From positions 1 to 6,142 of the forward strand of contig JAZDLO010000151.1 of NCBI GenBank assembly GCA_043801935.1: a stretch of 6,142 bases of DNA, read 5' to 3'. This stretch comes from JAZDLO01 sp043801935 (GTDB taxonomy: Bacteria > Actinomycetota > Thermoleophilia > RBG-16-64-13). The position numbers were made by a program, and so were the translations under genes. Shown here in pieces: positions 6,068 to 6,142 of this stretch. Numbering within the stretch: position 1 is the first letter of the stretch; the number at the start of each line of letters is the position of its first letter. The notes beneath the pieces are model-generated. The model had not been told where the DNA came from, made no database searches, and worked only from the letters and a program-made list of their open reading frames with translations.

Positions 6068-6076
6068 CTCAGGCAA
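6048..6076 (-). promoter_or_regulatory. possible promoter for the SIMPL gene with an A-tract spacer
   Basis: On the minus strand, TTGCCT (6071-6076) and TAGCCT (6048-6053) are exactly 17 bases apart, and the spacer contains eight A. Matches are 4 of 6 and 3 of 6, the latter at the most conserved positions (TA...T). The leader to the GTG would be about 185 bases, which is long. No other gene is visible between this site and the SIMPL start. Confidence 0.28.
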
Positions 6077-6142
6077 ATTGCGGCGATTTCATCTGAGCAT
6101 CTCTTGCGTCTTCGGGTGCGGGCTGCCATGGTTTCGAGAGAG

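Noticed and set aside
5938..6142. Plus-strand frame open from an ATG at 5938 to the window edge
   Set aside because: Composition is not protein-like, it runs through the T8 tract, and no ribosome binding site or family resemblance is seen.

Overview
This is a GC-rich bacterial chromosomal window with five convincing protein genes and no rRNA, tRNA, CRISPR array or insertion sequence. The host is uncertain. The mix of an extracytoplasmic DUF3179 lipoprotein, a SIMPL lipoprotein with an LTGC lipobox, a Cys-rich radical SAM enzyme and an actinobacterial-style trehalose-synthase-like glycosyltransferase fits an environmental Actinobacteriota or Chloroflexota genome. That is inference from family recall only.

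Layout from left to right. Positions 1-100 hold nothing I can name. A minus-strand SRPBCC (START-like) protein gene runs 568 to 101. A 267-base intergenic stretch (569-835) follows. It carries a possible plus-strand fragment of a lost gene (about 614-715) and two strong inverted-repeat structures (726-752 and 764-817). Next is a minus-strand radical SAM gene with a twitch/SPASM-like C-terminal cysteine set (1924 to 836). It is divergent from a plus-strand DUF3179 lipoprotein gene (2137-3297), with about 212 bases of shared upstream DNA. After a 262-base gap comes a plus-strand GT4 glycosyltransferase related to trehalose synthase TreT (3560-5092). It converges on, and overlaps by 29 bases, a minus-strand SIMPL-domain (DUF541) lipoprotein gene (5855 to 5064). 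Positions 5856-6142 hold regulatory-looking sequence: a poly-T tract that is either part of a plus-strand terminator or the spacer of a minus-strand promoter.

The genes do not form one operon. Strands alternate (-, -, +, +, -) and there is no obvious shared pathway. Two products look like cell-surface lipoproteins, two like cytoplasmic enzymes, and one is a small hydrophobic-ligand-binding-fold protein. I do not see a clear novel multi-gene system. The most interesting signals are the possible gene remnant with structured DNA at 614-817, the 20-base perfect palindrome inside the end of the glycosyltransferase gene, and the uncharacterised radical SAM gene divergent from DUF3179.
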